DNA from: Flavobacterium saccharophilum
GTDB lineage: Bacteria > Bacteroidota > Bacteroidia > Flavobacteriales > Flavobacteriaceae
NCBI RefSeq assembly: GCF_900142735.1
Contig: NZ_FRBY01000006.1
Coordinates: 248,001 to 312,000, forward strand
DNA: 64,000 nt
Direction: 5' to 3'
The notes under the pieces were generated by a model. That model had not been told where the DNA came from. It was given only the letters and a program-made list of their open reading frames with translations, and did not search any database. Of the stretch, positions 35,157 through 43,934 are shown one piece after another (the first letter of the stretch is position 1; every line of letters begins with the position of its first letter). Both the position numbers and the translations under genes were made by a program.

Positions 35157-36248
35157 TTAATTAAAATCGAAACGTATACCTAATGAAATATTATTCTCCT
35201 TTACCGGATTGTCTTGAAATATCGGGTTCAAATCATATTTCAAATATAAACTTGTTTCCTTATAACCTATATAGGCACTTAGCCCGTAAATAAAGTTATT
35301 TGTATTAAAGTCTCCTTTCGTTTTTTGTGTCGTTTTATAATCATTGTCTTCATACTTTAAAATCTGTTTCGATTTTACATTAATTCCTGTATATCCTCCA
35401 ACTCCTAAACGAAACCCTTTATGAGTTCTAAAATAGCTTTTACCTTCATAATTACCATCTTTTGAAAAATCAAATTCTAAATGTACAGGAACCACCAAAT
35501 AAACATTTCTAAAGCGAGATTCTTTTAAATTTATAGGATTTGTAACCAATTCTGTTACAGCGCCATTAACAACAAAACTGCGATTATCTGTTGGTCTAAG
35601 GTTATTATACATTAAAGAAAGTCCGTATTTAGCATGCAATAAATTGTTATCAGCCAGTATTCTCGAATTAAATGTAAAGCCCCATTCATAGAAATGTGAA
35701 CCTATAAAACTGTAATTTGAATCCTGAAGTTTTCCGTCCACCATCGTGCTATTTAACCCGGCAGCAAACACAAATTGAGATGTCGTTCTTTTAGATTCTC
35801 TTTTAACTTTTGCCTCTTTGCCTTCATAAACTTTCATAGAGGGAATGTTAATCTCTGTTTGATTCGCTCTAATAGAATCATTGCTTCCGCCAAGTAAAAT
35901 AACGGTTCCTCCACGTTCTTTTTTATAATCTATTTTGCCGTCTACCTTTTCCTGAACTAATTCTTGTAATTTATCCTGCTCTATTGCAGTTCTGTTCTCG
36001 ATGTTACGTGCTCTAATTTCAGCAAAAGATTTCTTTTTCTTTTCAGCTTCTTCCTTAGAAATTGTTCCTTCAATTAATTGACTGTTTACCTCGTCAATTT
36101 CTTTTTTTAAAGCTGCTTTTTCCTCAGTAGTGATTTTTTCAATGCTTACAGCTATTGCTTTTGCTTTGTTCTCAAAAGTTTCCTGCCCTATCATTTTATT
36201 GACTAATAAGAAGAATAAAATAAATAAATAAATGGTAAAATTTTTCAT
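35157..36248 (-). CDS. Outer-membrane beta-barrel protein with a coiled-coil N-terminus
   Basis: A 363-residue exported protein: signal peptide (MKNFTIYLFILFFLLVNKMIGQ), then a charged helical, probably coiled-coil region (~residues 25-110, KEEAEKKKKSFAEIRARNIENRTAIEQDK), then from ~150 a series of alternating beta strands ending in NNISLGIRFDFN with a terminal Phe-x-Asn, typical of an outer-membrane barrel. It is the last gene of an operon with an ECF sigma factor and a single-TM protein. Such triads often sense the envelope. Function is otherwise unknown. Confidence 0.85.
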   Translation of the reverse strand: MKNFTIYLFILFFLLVNKMIGQETFENKAKAIAVSIEKITTEEKAALKKEIDEVNSQLIEGTISKEEAEKKKKSFAEIRARNIENRTAIEQDKLQELVQEKVDGKIDYKKERGGTVILLGGSNDSIRANQTEINIPSMKVYEGKEAKVKRESKRTTSQFVFAAGLNSTMVDGKLQDSNYSFIGSHFYEWGFTFNSRILADNNLLHAKYGLSLMYNNLRPTDNRSFVVNGAVTELVTNPINLKESRFRNVYLVVPVHLEFDFSKDGNYEGKSYFRTHKGFRLGVGGYTGINVKSKQILKYEDNDYKTTQKTKGDFNTNNFIYGLSAYIGYKETSLYLKYDLNPIFQDNPVKENNISLGIRFDFN

Positions 36249-36292
36249 GATTGTTTTTTTTTGATTGATGATTTGATTGATGATTTTAATAA

Positions 36293-37021
36293 TTAATCTT
36301 TAACATTTCTATTGGCAACAGCCACTTTGACTGTTTGATAATTTCTATTGATTTTAGAAATAAGTTTTTCTCTGAAAGAGAGTTCTAATTCTCCATCGAC
36401 CTGATTAAGCAAATCATTAGCATTTATTTTTACTCTTGATTTTGGCTTAGTCGAATTTTCAGCAATTATTGTTTTTTCGGCCGAATCCAATAATTGATCT
36501 ACTGTTTCGCTTTTAGAAGTTTCGACAACTGAAGTTTGATTGTTGATTGCTTGTTTTTCCTGATTGTTTTTGATGATGATTGAAGACTCCGCTATTTGAT
36601 TTGATTCATTTTTAATGATTTTATTTGTGTTTTGATTATGATTTATTTTTTCTGCAATTGATTTTTTTGCTGAAGTTTGGGTTCCATCTTTTTCAGAAAC
36701 GGCAATTTCCGTTTTAACCGAATCAATTATGTTTAGAGTTGGTTTTACTACTGAATCTCTCTTTTGATCTTCTTTAATTACAATAGTGTTTTTTGGCGTT
36801 TCAGCCTTGCTTTCCTTCTGATTAAAAAAGAAAGTTCCAACCAATAAAAACCCAACAAGGCTTGCTGCGATATACAACCATTTGTAATTCTTTTTTGGCT
36901 GTTTCTTTTCTTCAGCAACACTCAACATTGCATCCAATCGATCCCAGGCTTTATCGCTTGGTTCAATTTTGCGCTCGTTTAGTTTTTCACGGAAATCCTT
37001 TTCAAAATTATTCGGTTCCAT
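36293..37021 (-). CDS. Single-TM membrane protein, putative anti-sigma factor
   Basis: A 242-residue protein: an acidic and basic N-terminal part (MEPNNFEKDFREKLNERKIEPSDKAWDRLDAML), one TM helix at about 46-66 (WLYIAASLVGFLLVGTFFF), then a long low-complexity periplasmic part rich in Lys, Glu, Asn and Ser. The N-terminus resembles those of proteins encoded next to ECF sigma factors in Bacteroidota ('EKxFRxKLxxRxIxPSxxAWDRLxxML'). It overlaps the sigma gene by 14 bases. A role as anti-sigma factor is inferred from context and topology, not from a known domain. Confidence 0.8.
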   Translation of the reverse strand: MEPNNFEKDFREKLNERKIEPSDKAWDRLDAMLSVAEEKKQPKKNYKWLYIAASLVGFLLVGTFFFNQKESKAETPKNTIVIKEDQKRDSVVKPTLNIIDSVKTEIAVSEKDGTQTSAKKSIAEKINHNQNTNKIIKNESNQIAESSIIIKNNQEKQAINNQTSVVETSKSETVDQLLDSAEKTIIAENSTKPKSRVKINANDLLNQVDGELELSFREKLISKINRNYQTVKVAVANRNVKD

Positions 37022-37568
37022 TATCTTGTTTTTTTAAAATAGTAATTTGTGTTTGCAGCATCTTTTTGGCGTGCGATAATTGCGATTTCGATGTTCCTTC
37101 ATTAATCCCTAACATCTTGGCAATTTCATTATGTTTATAACCTTCAATGGCGTATAAATTGAAAACCATTTTATAGCCGTCCGGCAAAGCATCAATTAAA
37201 AACTGAATCTGATCTATTGAAAACTGACTATCAATTGCATTGAAACTTTCTTCAACATAAATTTCATCTTCAGTAAATTTTACTTTTTTCTGAACTCTTA
37301 TATAAGAGATACATTCGTTCACCATAATTCGACGAATCCAGCCTTCAAAGCTTCCTTTATGTTCAAATTTGCTTAAGTTGGTAAACACTTTCATGAAAGC
37401 GGTTATCATTACATCTTCGGCCAATTGAATGTCTTTTATATATTGTCGACAAACGCTTAACATTTTTGAAGAAAACCGACTATATATTTGCTGTTGTGCT
37501 TGCCGATTATTTTCGACAGCCAACTTTATAAGTTCGGTTTCTTCTTGATGTAAATGAATAATTTTCAT
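37008..37568 (-). CDS. ECF-type RNA polymerase sigma factor
   Basis: A 186-residue sigma-70 family factor with only regions 2 and 4. Region 2 is visible as AQQQIYSRFSSKMLSVCRQYIKDIQLAEDVMITAFMKVFTNLSKF, with WIRRIMVNECISYIR following. Region 4 reads IDALPDGYKMVFNLYAIEGYKHNEIAKMLGINEGTSKSQLSHAKKML. It heads a three-gene operon with a membrane protein and an outer-membrane barrel, so it probably answers to an envelope signal. Confidence 0.95.
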   Translation of the reverse strand: MKIIHLHQEETELIKLAVENNRQAQQQIYSRFSSKMLSVCRQYIKDIQLAEDVMITAFMKVFTNLSKFEHKGSFEGWIRRIMVNECISYIRVQKKVKFTEDEIYVEESFNAIDSQFSIDQIQFLIDALPDGYKMVFNLYAIEGYKHNEIAKMLGINEGTSKSQLSHAKKMLQTQITILKKQDNGTE

Positions 37569-37766
37569 TTATAAGCTTTTCGATTTTGGTTTACTAACAG
37601 ACTTCTATTAGCATAGACGAGTTAGGTTGAGAAATGGTTGCATCAACTGTAGAAAATTTCAATAAAAAAAATCCAAATTCCAAATTGAGATATCAAAACC
37701 CTTATTAATAAAGGAATAAATACAATTGTCTAATTGACAAATTTTCTAATTATCTAATTAAAAAAA

Positions 37767-38744
37767 TTATTTCTTTCTCTCAATTACGTAGTTCACCATC
37801 AAAGTAAGTGCAGCTTTAAACTCAGAATCAGGGTAATTCTCTAAAAGTAAAAGTGCTTCGTGCTGAAATTGCACCATTTTATTTTCGGCGTAAGCCAAAC
37901 CGTTATTATCTTTTACAAAAGCAATAACTTCTTTGACACGTTTTTTGTCTTTGTTGTGGTTTTTGATGGAGTTGATCAGCCACTTTTTTTCTTGTGGAGT
38001 ACAAGTGTTTAAAACATGGATTAAAGGCAAAGTCATTTTTTGCTCTTTAATGTCGATTCCCGTTGGTTTACCTATTGCTTCTTCGCTGTAATCGAACAAG
38101 TCATCCTTGATTTGAAAAGCCATTCCGATAAGCTCACCAAATTTTCGCATATTTTCTACCTGAATATCATCTTCAATTACCGATTTTGCACCAAGCGCAC
38201 AACAAGCCGCAATAAGTGTAGCGGTCTTTTTTCGAATAATTTCGTAATAAACATCTTCAGTAATATCGAGTCTTCTGGCCTTTTCTATCTGAAGTAATTC
38301 TCCTTCGCTCATTTCGCGAACGGCAACTGAAATAATTCGAAGTAAATCAAAATCACCATTGTCAATAGAAAGCAATAATCCTTTTGAAAGTAAATAATCC
38401 CCAACAAGAACAGCAATTTTATTTTTCCAAAGTGCATTGATCGAGAAAAATCCACGACGGCGATTACTGTCATCTACCACATCATCATGAACTAAAGTAG
38501 CGGTATGAATTAATTCAATAACCGAAGCTCCGCGATACGTTCTTTCGTTTACAATACCTTCAGAAACCATTTTTGCTGTCAGAAAAACAAACATCGGACG
38601 CATTTGTTTTCCTTTACGATTGACGATATAATACGTGATACGGTTTAGTAATGCAACCTTTGAGGTCATCGATTCATGGAACTTTTTTTCAAAAAGTTCC
38701 ATCTCGTTAAAAATGGGCTGTTTTATTTGAGAAGTAATATTCAT
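37767..38744 (-). CDS. Polyprenyl diphosphate synthase (trans-type)
   Basis: A 325-residue prenyltransferase that extends allylic diphosphates with IPP. The first Asp-rich motif is DDVVD at 87-91, in IHTATLVHDDVVDDSNRRRG. The second is QIKDDLFDYSEEAIGKPTG. The preceding GKQMRPMFVFL is also conserved. The chain length cannot be read reliably from the sequence; in this phylum such enzymes supply the menaquinone side chain. A near-leaderless promoter candidate is present (see 38753). Confidence 0.93.
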   Translation of the reverse strand: MNITSQIKQPIFNEMELFEKKFHESMTSKVALLNRITYYIVNRKGKQMRPMFVFLTAKMVSEGIVNERTYRGASVIELIHTATLVHDDVVDDSNRRRGFFSINALWKNKIAVLVGDYLLSKGLLLSIDNGDFDLLRIISVAVREMSEGELLQIEKARRLDITEDVYYEIIRKKTATLIAACCALGAKSVIEDDIQVENMRKFGELIGMAFQIKDDLFDYSEEAIGKPTGIDIKEQKMTLPLIHVLNTCTPQEKKWLINSIKNHNKDKKRVKEVIAFVKDNNGLAYAENKMVQFQHEALLLLENYPDSEFKAALTLMVNYVIERKK

Positions 38745-38752
38745 TTCGATTC

Positions 38753-38760
38753 CAAATATA
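38753..38760 (-). promoter_or_regulatory. -7 element (TATATTTG) almost touching the start codon
   Basis: On the minus strand TATATTTG is followed by only 8 bases before the ATG of the polyprenyl synthase gene, so the mRNA would have almost no leader. Confidence 0.55.
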
Positions 38761-38902
38761 CTATTTTAAATAAAAAAACGTTGTGTATTTTACGTTAGTA
38801 TATCAACAATTTGTACACTAATGTAAATTCACCACCCAAAACATAATCTGGTTAAAGCCTAATTTGAGTTCATTAATTAAAATCACGTAAAACTAATTTA
38901 TT

Positions 38903-39763
38903 ATGAAAACAAAATTTTTATTTATTGGATCATTAGTCGCTTTATCTTTTTTTATCAGCTGTAATTCTGATGAAAAAACAAATGACGGATCATCTGCAGC
39001 AATTACAAAAGATGAAATAGTTACAAATTCTAAAATTGACGCCTCAATAGATGATGTAACTAATATTGCTGAAGATCAATTTAGCGCACAACAAAATGTA
39101 ACAAGTAAACCAAGCGGACCGGTAAAAAATTTCCTTCCGAGTTGTGCTACAATAACAACTGTTTTAACTAACAATACCTGGACCAGAACAGTCGATTTTG
39201 GTATTGAAGGCTGTACATTGGAAAACGGCAATACCGTAAAAGGAAAAATGGTTATTTCGTTCTCTAATGATTTTTCGGCTTCAACACAGACCATTAGTTA
39301 TACTTTTGATGGATTTTATCATAATGGCAAAAAACTTCAGGGGAGTAAAAGCATCGTACGAACTGTAAAAACAACCGATTTACTAGCAACAGTACATCCT
39401 GTATTTACAGCTGCAATTGATATCACCATTACTTTTGATGACGGAGGTGTTTATGTCAGAAAAGGCTCTATGGTTAAAGAAATGGTAGAAGGTTATGATA
39501 CCTGGTTCAATTGGGAAGATAATGCTTATTTAGTAACCGGTAGCGGCACAACCACTTTCCCAAATGGAGATACCTTTTCAGCTGAAATCACCACTCCTTT
39601 AGAATTTAAAGCAATATGTAAAAAATCATTTGCTGTAAAAGGAATAGTTTCTGTGACTAAAAACGGTGCTTCAGCAGTTATTGACTATGGAGATGGAAGT
39701 TGCGATACGCTAGCAAAAATCACAAAAGACGGAGTAACGGAAGAAATTGATTTGAAAAAATAA
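38903..39763 (+). CDS. Hypothetical lipoprotein
   Basis: A 286-residue lipoprotein: MKTKFLFIGSLVALSFFISC with the lipidated Cys at residue 20, followed by an acidic tether (NSDEKTNDGSSAAITKDE). The mature part is beta-rich, with repeated short strands such as KMVISFSNDFSASTQTISYTF and DITITFDDGGVYVRKGS, and ends in VIDYGDGSCDTLAKITKDG. Two Cys pairs may form disulfides. Similar lipoproteins are common in flavobacteria; no function is known to me. It is a single gene ending in a good terminator. Confidence 0.8.
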   Translation: MKTKFLFIGSLVALSFFISCNSDEKTNDGSSAAITKDEIVTNSKIDASIDDVTNIAEDQFSAQQNVTSKPSGPVKNFLPSCATITTVLTNNTWTRTVDFGIEGCTLENGNTVKGKMVISFSNDFSASTQTISYTFDGFYHNGKKLQGSKSIVRTVKTTDLLATVHPVFTAAIDITITFDDGGVYVRKGSMVKEMVEGYDTWFNWEDNAYLVTGSGTTTFPNGDTFSAEITTPLEFKAICKKSFAVKGIVSVTKNGASAVIDYGDGSCDTLAKITKDGVTEEIDLKK

Positions 39764-39780
39764 GAATCCTTTTTGCCCAG

Positions 39781-39829
39781 AAAAAAAGCATTAAGAACAA
39801 GAAGATCTCTCGTTTTTAATGCTTTTTTG
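39781..39829. terminator. Terminator between convergent lipoprotein gene and rlmN
   Basis: AAAAAAAGCATTAA.GAAC pairs with GTTTTTAATGCTTTTTT. A and T runs on both sides allow it to act in both directions. Confidence 0.8.
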
Positions 39830-39850
39830 TTTATTTAAAATTTCAGGAAT

Positions 39851-40894
39851 TTATCCTTCTTTATTTGCCAATTGTCCACAGGCAGCATCAATATCTTTTC
39901 CGCGACTGCGGCGTACTTTTACCACTACTCCAATATTTTCTAAAGCTTTTATGTAGGCCATAATAGATTCTTCTGAAGCTTGTTGAAACTCACCGTCATC
40001 AATCAGATTGTATTCAATTAAATTGACTTTACAAGGTACGTATTTACAGAATTTCACCAAAGCATCAATCGAAGCTTTGTCGTCATTAATTCCTTTCCAA
40101 ACCACATATTCGTATGAGATTTTGCTTTTTGTCTTTCTGTACCAATATTCTAAGGCTTCACGTAAATCTTTTAAAGGAAAATTTACACTGAAAGGCATGA
40201 TTCGGGCGCGAATTTCGTCGATTGCCGAATGTAATGAAACTGCCAATTTGAATTTTACATCATCATCAGCCATTTTCTTAATCATTTTCGGAATTCCGGA
40301 AGTCGAAACCATGATACGTTTTGGAGACATTCCTAAACCTTCTGATGACGTAACCATATCAATAGCTTTAATGACATTATTATAGTTCATTAAAGGCTCT
40401 CCCATTCCCATAAAAACAATGTTCGAAAGCGGGTGATTGTGATACAAACGACTTTCTTTATCAATTGCCAAAATCTGATCGTAGATTTCTCCCGGCTCCA
40501 GATTACGCATTCTTTTTAATCTTGATGTCGCACAGAAATTACAATCTAAACTACAACCCACCTGACTAGAAACACAGGCTGTTGTTCTGGTATCTGTCGG
40601 AATCAAAACTGATTCGACTACCAAACCATCATGTAAACGAACTGCATTTTTTACTGTTCCGTCACTACTGCGCTGCATTGTATCAACCTTGATATGATTG
40701 ATAACAAAATTATCTTCAAGCATAGAACGTGTTGTTTTGGCAACATTCGTCATATCCTCAAAGCTATGTGCCCCCTTGCTCCACAACCATTCATAGACTT
40801 GATTTCCACGAAAAGCTTTGTCATTATTTGCGACAAAAAAATCTCGTAATTGATCTTTTGATAAGGCTCTTATGTCTTTTTTCTCGATTTGCAT
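39851..40894 (-). CDS. rlmN: Dual-specificity rRNA/tRNA adenine-C2 methyltransferase RlmN
   Basis: Radical-SAM enzyme of 347 residues that methylates C2 of A2503 in 23S rRNA and of A37 in tRNA. The 4Fe-4S motif CxxxCxxC has Cys114, Cys118 and Cys121 (GCSLDCNFCAT). The C-terminal Cys339 in DAACGQLA fits the catalytic Cys. NIVFMGMGEPLMNY is the conserved radical-SAM GEP block. Length is typical. The promoter element lies only 4 bases before the start codon. Confidence 0.96.
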   Translation of the reverse strand: MQIEKKDIRALSKDQLRDFFVANNDKAFRGNQVYEWLWSKGAHSFEDMTNVAKTTRSMLEDNFVINHIKVDTMQRSSDGTVKNAVRLHDGLVVESVLIPTDTRTTACVSSQVGCSLDCNFCATSRLKRMRNLEPGEIYDQILAIDKESRLYHNHPLSNIVFMGMGEPLMNYNNVIKAIDMVTSSEGLGMSPKRIMVSTSGIPKMIKKMADDDVKFKLAVSLHSAIDEIRARIMPFSVNFPLKDLREALEYWYRKTKSKISYEYVVWKGINDDKASIDALVKFCKYVPCKVNLIEYNLIDDGEFQQASEESIMAYIKALENIGVVVKVRRSRGKDIDAACGQLANKEG

Positions 40895-40898
40895 GGTG

Positions 40899-40906
40899 CA
40901 AATTTA
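40899..40906 (-). promoter_or_regulatory. -7 element (TAAATTTG) of rlmN, suggesting a leaderless mRNA
   Basis: On the minus strand TAAATTTG is followed by CACC and the rlmN ATG. With the usual spacing from -7 to +1, transcription would begin at or next to the start codon. Confidence 0.55.
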
Positions 40907-41208
40907 AGGATTTGTTCATTTCTAATGGTATAAACCGCCATACAATCTCAAAAATTGATAAAAAGAGGTATCCTAAAAAAGTAAAAACCACAAACTTTAA
41001 CACTCAATAATGCAATTAAAACCTATGAAAAAATTACAGAAATCGATGTAGTTATAAATATCATTTTAATAAAATTTTAACAATGATTTTTATCAGTAAA
41101 TTCTTCGGATATGAGAGATAAATTTGGTTCAAGTTAACAAAGGATGCTATTAGTACTAAGGCAGAATTGGCCCAACAGCCATAAACACTTCAATAAAATA
41201 TTATCAAA
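40907..41208. other. Gene-free gap between rlmN and the YceI operon
   Basis: About 300 A+T-rich bases without a gene. The only site I can point to is TAAATTTG at 41119-41126 on the + strand, a candidate -7 element for the YceI operon with an 82-base leader. No terminator or RNA structure stands out. Confidence 0.5.
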
Positions 41209-41778
41209 ATGAAATCAGGAAAAATAAAATTACTTGCAGTTGTAATTTCCATTTTTGGAATTACATCATTTGTCTCTGCACAAAAGAGTTACACTTTGGA
41301 TAACAAAACTACATTTTCAGTTATAGGAACTTCCACTTTACATGATTGGGAAATGAAATCCAGCGCAGGAACCGGAACTGCCAATTTTACGATCGTTAAT
41401 TCAAAACTAACTGAAATTGAATCATTATCCATAACGCTACTGGCAGAAAGCATTAAAAGTGAGAAAAAAAGTATGGACAAAGTTGCTTACGAAACTTTAA
41501 AAACAGACAAGCAAAAAAACATTAAATATGTTTTAAAATCTGCCGAAAAAGTAAATGAAACTACTTGGGAACTGACCGGAACCTACACCATTGCCGGAGT
41601 TAGTAAAATCTTAAAAACAACTGTTAAAACAGCTATCACTAAAGACGGGGTAAACATGCAGGGATCAAATAAAATCACTTTTAACGATTTTGGAATGAAA
41701 TCTCCAACTGCTTTGCTTGGAACCATCAAAACTGGTCAGGATCTGACCTTAAAATTTAATTTAAACTTTAATTTATAA
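41209..41778 (+). CDS. YceI family protein
   Basis: A 189-residue periplasmic protein with a signal peptide (MKSGKIKLLAVVISIFGITSFVSA). The lipocalin-like YceI fold is shown by TFSVIGTSTLHDWEMKSSAGTG, the central YVLKSAEKVNETTWELTGTYTIAGVSK and the closing NDFGMKSPTALLGTIKTGQDLTLKF. YceI proteins bind isoprenoid or other lipid-like ligands. First gene of a three-gene operon with a beta-barrel protein (5 bases downstream) and a second, diverged YceI-like protein. Confidence 0.9.
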   Translation: MKSGKIKLLAVVISIFGITSFVSAQKSYTLDNKTTFSVIGTSTLHDWEMKSSAGTGTANFTIVNSKLTEIESLSITLLAESIKSEKKSMDKVAYETLKTDKQKNIKYVLKSAEKVNETTWELTGTYTIAGVSKILKTTVKTAITKDGVNMQGSNKITFNDFGMKSPTALLGTIKTGQDLTLKFNLNFNL

Positions 41779-41783
41779 TCGCC

Positions 41784-43175
41784 ATGAAAAAAATCTATAT
41801 TCTGTTTATAGCCTTAACAAGTACGTTTGCTGTAAATGCACAAGTCAGTTTTGGACACATTCAAAACCAGATTCCACGAAGTCAAAAAGGAATCAATCAA
41901 TTTGATGTTAAAAAAGATACTGTCTCTTACAAAGGTTTAAGTGTTGATATGGGAGCTGCATTTGCTCTTCAATTTCAAGCCTTAAACTCATTTAATGATC
42001 AAAAAGATTTAGCAACCGCTCCGGGTTACAGATTAAATAATCTCGAAAATAATTTCAATTTACCCAATGCCAATTTCACCATTGGAGCCCAATTATATGA
42101 TGGTGTGCGTGTAAACTTAGATGTATATCTGGCTTCAAGACATCATAATGAAACCTGGGTAAAAGGTGGCTATTTGCAAATTGACAAACTAGACTTCATT
42201 AAAAAAGATTTCTTAGCCGATTTCATGCAATATACTACGATCAAAATTGGTCAGATGGAAAATAATTATGGTGATGCTCATTTTAGGAGATCAGACAATG
42301 GAAATGCTTTTATGAATCCATTTGTTGGTAATAATATTATGGACGCATTTATTACCGAAATGGGTGCTGAACTTTACTATAACAGATCTGGGTTTGTCAG
42401 CATGATTGGAGTTACAAATTCTAAACTAAATCAAAATGTTGCCGAAATTGTTCCATCTCCGACAACACCTGCAAAACCAGATGCAAACACCACTATTAGT
42501 CCTTCTATCCTTGCAAAATTAGGTTGGGACAAACAAATCAATCCCGACTTGAGAATTAGACTTACAGGGTCTTATTATCACACAGCAAATTCTAGTGGAA
42601 ATTTATATGCTTCAGACAGAGCAGGAAGCCGTTTTTATGGCGTAATGAGTCATGCTGATTATAATGTAATAAATCCTACTACAGGAAATATAATTACAGC
42701 TGTCATTAATAACTTTGATCCAACGGCAAATAAAGATACTGGAAGATTTAATCCCGCATACGGAAACTGGGCAACATCTTATATGGTTAATCCATTTATT
42801 AAATATAAAGGTCTTGAGTTTTTTGGAACTTTAGAATTTACCTCTGGCGGCGACTTCAAAGGCACTGATGACACCCGTAAAGTAAATCAATATGTTGGAG
42901 ATTTGGTATATCGTTTTGGAGAAGGAGAACGATTTTATGTGGGTGGGAAATACAATTTAGTTGATGGAAAACTTTCAAATGCAAATGCAGAAGCTATCCA
43001 AATAAATAGGTTTGAAGCCGCTGCTGGCTGGTTTATGACAAAAAATGTTTTGGCAAAAATGGAATATGTTGATCAAAATTATAAGAATTTCTCTCAATTT
43101 AATGGTGTAACTCCAAATGATCTTTTCGGAGGCAGCTTTAAGGGAATAATGTTCGAAGCGGTTATTTCATTCTGA
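41784..43175 (+). CDS. Outer-membrane beta-barrel (porin-like) protein
   Basis: A 463-residue exported protein with signal peptide MKKIYILFIALTSTFAVNA. The mature part is a series of amphipathic strands with aromatic girdles (NFTIGAQLYDGVRVNLDVYLASRHHNETWVKGGYLQIDKL, IKIGQMENNYGDAHFRRSDNGNA) and ends with a hydrophobic strand closing in Phe (IMFEAVISF), the outer-membrane insertion signal. It looks like a porin, but I cannot name a specific family. It sits between two YceI-like genes, 5 bases from each, so the three products probably act together. Confidence 0.85.
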   Translation: MKKIYILFIALTSTFAVNAQVSFGHIQNQIPRSQKGINQFDVKKDTVSYKGLSVDMGAAFALQFQALNSFNDQKDLATAPGYRLNNLENNFNLPNANFTIGAQLYDGVRVNLDVYLASRHHNETWVKGGYLQIDKLDFIKKDFLADFMQYTTIKIGQMENNYGDAHFRRSDNGNAFMNPFVGNNIMDAFITEMGAELYYNRSGFVSMIGVTNSKLNQNVAEIVPSPTTPAKPDANTTISPSILAKLGWDKQINPDLRIRLTGSYYHTANSSGNLYASDRAGSRFYGVMSHADYNVINPTTGNIITAVINNFDPTANKDTGRFNPAYGNWATSYMVNPFIKYKGLEFFGTLEFTSGGDFKGTDDTRKVNQYVGDLVYRFGEGERFYVGGKYNLVDGKLSNANAEAIQINRFEAAAGWFMTKNVLAKMEYVDQNYKNFSQFNGVTPNDLFGGSFKGIMFEAVISF

Positions 43176-43179
43176 TAAG

Positions 43180-43731
43180 ATGAAAAGTTTGTTTTTAAAT
43201 TTAATTTTGGGTTTAGTAATTTTCTTTTTCTTAGGAAGTGCTAAACCCACTTTTTTACCAGATGATTCTATCTTAGTAATTAATAAAATCAAAATTGAAA
43301 TTACAGGAAACTCTACTGTTGGTAAGTATAACTGTTCCAATTTTTTCACTAAAAAAGATACAGTTTACATAAATTCAATCAAAAAAAACATTTTCAATAC
43401 TGAAATCAAGATGTCGAATTTTGATTGTGGAAATAAAATAATGACAAAGGATCTACAAGGAACAGTAAAAATAAAACAGTTCCCAAATAGTACCGTTTGC
43501 ATTAAAGATATCAGATCAGTTGGAAAAAATTACAAATGCAACCTAAATTTTTTGATAACCAATAAAACAATCCAATATAAAGATTTTATATTGTATGCTG
43601 ATGATAATAAAATTCAAGGCTCTCTTAATCTAAAATTTTCTGACATTGAGTTAGAACCTCCAACAAAAATGGCAGGTTTAATTAAAGTTAAAGATGAAAT
43701 TGTGATCAATTTCAGTTTGTACAAAAACTAA
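43180..43731 (+). CDS. Diverged YceI-like secreted protein
   Basis: A 183-residue protein with a hydrophobic signal (MKSLFLNLILGLVIFFFLGSAKPT). Three segments align in order with the YceI protein two genes upstream: ITGNSTVGKYNCSN with VIGTSTLHDWEMKS, KIMTKDLQGTVKI with the centre, and LEPPTKMAGLIKVKDEIVINFSL with SPTALLGTIKTGQDLTLKFNL. It has additional Cys residues (YNCSN, SNFDCGN, NSTVCIKD, YKCNL) that may form two disulfides. A ligand-binding function like YceI is inference. Confidence 0.78.
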   Translation: MKSLFLNLILGLVIFFFLGSAKPTFLPDDSILVINKIKIEITGNSTVGKYNCSNFFTKKDTVYINSIKKNIFNTEIKMSNFDCGNKIMTKDLQGTVKIKQFPNSTVCIKDIRSVGKNYKCNLNFLITNKTIQYKDFILYADDNKIQGSLNLKFSDIELEPPTKMAGLIKVKDEIVINFSLYKN

Positions 43732-43803
43732 AAAAAAATAGAGTATCTTTCTTCATTAAAGAATATAAAAAACTTTAGAAGCAAACTTTCAAAATCAAAA
43801 AAA

Positions 43804-43820
43804 TTGGCACGGGAATTGTC
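43804..43820 (+). promoter_or_regulatory. Sigma-54-like -24/-12 promoter
   Basis: TTGGCACGGGAATTGTC fits TGGCACRnnnnTTGCW except that the -12 GC is GT. GG and the -12 G have the correct 10-base gap. The downstream gene starts 115 bases later. The remaining part of the gap 43732-43934 shows nothing else. Confidence 0.5.
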
Positions 43821-43934
43821 TTGCTCTTGACAGGAAAATAATCTTACAAAGAGCGCCTAATTTTAAAATTTGTACTTTTATTTTTTCAGCTTTATAACCT
43901 TTATATTTTATCAACTTTTAAAAAGAATTTAATC

